In this document: one piece after another, positions 5,205 through 6,516 of the stretch
How positions within the stretch are numbered: the first letter of the stretch is position 1
Layout: each line of letters opens with the position of its first letter
DNA from: an uncultured Clostridia bacterium
Lineage (GTDB): Bacteria; Bacillota; Clostridia; Monoglobales; Firm-18
Direction: 5' to 3'
Length of the DNA stretch: 6,516 nt
Assembly: GCA_937914775.1 (NCBI GenBank)
Contig: CALDNB010000011.1
Coordinates: 1-6,516 of the forward strand
Notes under the pieces: generated by a model
What the model was told of the DNA's origin: nothing
The model's database searches: none
What the model saw: the letters and a program-made list of their open reading frames with translations, nothing else
Made by a program: the position numbers and the translations under genes

Positions 5205-6494
5205 ATGAAATCTATATGGAAAAAAGAAATTTCAAAACCAACATTTGAACAATTAAGAGGAAACGTAAAAACAGATGTATTAATTATAGGTGGGGGAATG
5301 TGCGGAATTTTATGTGCATATATGCTAAAACAAGCAGGAGTGGACTGTATTTTGGTTGAGGCAGACAAGATATGCTCAGGGGTTACAGGCAACACTACGG
5401 CAAAAATCACATTTCAACACGGTCTTATATATAATAAAATAGCAGACAAATACGGTCTTGAAGTTGCAAAGAAATATCTATATAGTCAAAAAGATGCTAT
5501 GGAAAAACTAAAAGAACTTGCAGGTGAAAATTTTGAAACCTGTAATTCCTTTGTATATTCCTTGCAGAACAGAGCGTTAATTGAAAAAGAAGTTGACGTG
5601 TTAAATAAAATAGGAGTTAAGGCACAGTTTTGTCTTGATACAGAACTACCTTTTAATATTGCAGGTGCGGTAAAAACAGAAAATAAGGGAAATATTCATC
5701 CTTTAAAACTTGCTTATTCTGTTGCAAAAGATTTAAAAATATATGAGGACACACGAGTTACGGAATTAAAACCCGGGATTGCGGTAACAGAAAAAGGCGC
5801 AATTACTGCAAAGAAAACTATTGTGGCAACTCATTTTCCTTTTATCAACAAACACGGATGGTATTTTATAAAAATGTATCAGCACAGGTCGTATGTTGTG
5901 GCATTAAAAATCGCACCCAATGTCGGTGGCATGTATGTTGACGAAGCAGATGACGGGTTATCTTTCAGGAATTACAATAATTATCTGTTGTTGGGCGGTG
6001 GCGGACACCGCACAGGACAAAATGGCGGAAACTGGGAAGAACTTATGAAATTTGCAAACAAACACTATCCTGAAAGCGAAGAAGTAGGAAGATGGGCAAC
6101 CCAGGACTGTATGACATTAGACGGTATTCCATATATAGGTCAGTACGGGAAAAACACGTCCGATTTATATGTGGCAACGGGCTTTAACAAGTGGGGAATG
6201 ACGTCTTCGATGGTAAGTGCAATGATACTTACAGATTTAGTATTGGAAAAGGAAAACGAATATGCCAATATTTATGCCCCGTCAAGGAGTATATTGCACC
6301 CGCAACTTGCCATAAATATATTGGAATCTGCAAAAGGATTAATTACTCCCACGGTGCCAAGATGCCCTCATCTTGGATGTGCATTAAAGTATAACAAACA
6401 GGAGCACAGTTGGGACTGTCCCTGTCACGGCTCAAGATTTGACAGTAAGGGAAAACTGCTTAACAATCCTGCAAATAATGACAAGAAAATGTAA
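5205..6494 (+). CDS. FAD-dependent oxidoreductase (DAO/DadA-like) with C-terminal Rieske [2Fe-2S] domain
   Basis: 429 residues. Residues about 22-350 form a D-amino-acid-oxidase-type flavoprotein: TDVLIIGGGMCG (23-34, FAD Rossmann loop), VEAD (51-54), TGNTTAKITFQHGLIY (61-76, typical of the Bacillus YhfW group), and C-terminal FAD contacts in DGIPYIG (306-312) and ATGFNKWGMTSSM (324-336). Residues 386-423 are a Rieske segment: Cys387-x-His389 and Cys405-x-x-His408 bind the cluster, and Cys392 and Cys407 are placed like the disulfide pair of bc1-type Rieske proteins. The usual N-terminal half of the Rieske fold is very short here; YhfW is about 509 residues as recalled. Its substrate is not established; oxidation of an amine or amino acid with electrons passed through the Rieske cluster is an inference. 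It is cytoplasmic, with no signal peptide. It is a separate transcription unit after a terminator; the stop is TAA 6492-6494 and no terminator is seen before the window ends. Confidence 0.92.
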   Translation: MKSIWKKEISKPTFEQLRGNVKTDVLIIGGGMCGILCAYMLKQAGVDCILVEADKICSGVTGNTTAKITFQHGLIYNKIADKYGLEVAKKYLYSQKDAMEKLKELAGENFETCNSFVYSLQNRALIEKEVDVLNKIGVKAQFCLDTELPFNIAGAVKTENKGNIHPLKLAYSVAKDLKIYEDTRVTELKPGIAVTEKGAITAKKTIVATHFPFINKHGWYFIKMYQHRSYVVALKIAPNVGGMYVDEADDGLSFRNYNNYLLLGGGGHRTGQNGGNWEELMKFANKHYPESEEVGRWATQDCMTLDGIPYIGQYGKNTSDLYVATGFNKWGMTSSMVSAMILTDLVLEKENEYANIYAPSRSILHPQLAINILESAKGLITPTVPRCPHLGCALKYNKQEHSWDCPCHGSRFDSKGKLLNNPANNDKKM

Positions 6495-6516
6495 CAATAT
6501 TTTGTCAATTTTCATT

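Noticed and set aside
5129..5410. Minus-strand frame of 93 codons
   Set aside because: It crosses the HAD terminator and the antisense of the flavoprotein FAD loop, and has no recognisable domain.
1..6516. Mobile element, CRISPR array, tRNA/rRNA or phage gene
   Set aside because: No transposase or integrase, no spaced direct repeats, no tRNA-like cloverleaf, and all main frames are ordinary metabolic or regulatory genes.

Overview
The window looks like chromosomal DNA of a low-GC, anaerobic Firmicute, most likely a clostridial (gut-type) bacterium. The basis is A/T-rich codons and intergenic DNA, strong AGGAGG/GAGGTG-type ribosome binding sites, compact operons, U-tailed hairpin terminators, and gene families common in Clostridia: manganese catalase, Gfo/Idh/MocA pairs, and an FAD oxidoreductase with a Rieske tail. 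Species cannot be named from this. No RNA gene, mobile element, CRISPR array or integration site was seen.

Layout. (1) Positions 2-538 hold the 3' part of a manganese catalase gene cut by the window edge. (2) A hairpin at 541-566 is placed to end both this gene and the convergent gene. (3) An AraC-family regulator (564-1433, minus) is transcribed away from a three-gene operon across a 108-bp divergent control region. (4) The operon encodes a xylose-isomerase-like TIM-barrel isomerase/epimerase (1542-2378) and two different Gfo/Idh/MocA NAD(P)-dependent dehydrogenases (2381-3361 and 3354-4370). The genes are translationally coupled: 2-nt gap, then 8-nt overlap. (5) A near-consensus sigma-A promoter overlaps the stop codon of the last operon gene and drives a HAD phosphatase with a eukaryotic-type phosphomannomutase fold (4415-5140), closed by a strong terminator. 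(6) A 21-bp inverted repeat matching the published GlnR/TnrA box pattern sits just upstream of, and slightly overlaps, the ribosome binding site of an FAD oxidoreductase with a C-terminal Rieske [2Fe-2S] domain (5205-6494).

How the genes may work together. Two dehydrogenases plus a metal-dependent ketose/inosose-type isomerase suggest an oxidise-isomerise-reduce route on a sugar, sugar acid, inositol or glycoside, probably switched on by the divergent AraC protein. No transporter, kinase or glycosidase is in the window, so the substrate is open. The catalase and the Rieske flavoprotein are separate transcription units with a redox flavour and need not belong to the sugar pathway. The most unusual items are the phosphomannomutase-like HAD protein that seems to lack the mutase's phosphate-binding arginines, its promoter that predicts an extremely short mRNA leader, and the GlnR/TnrA-like box.
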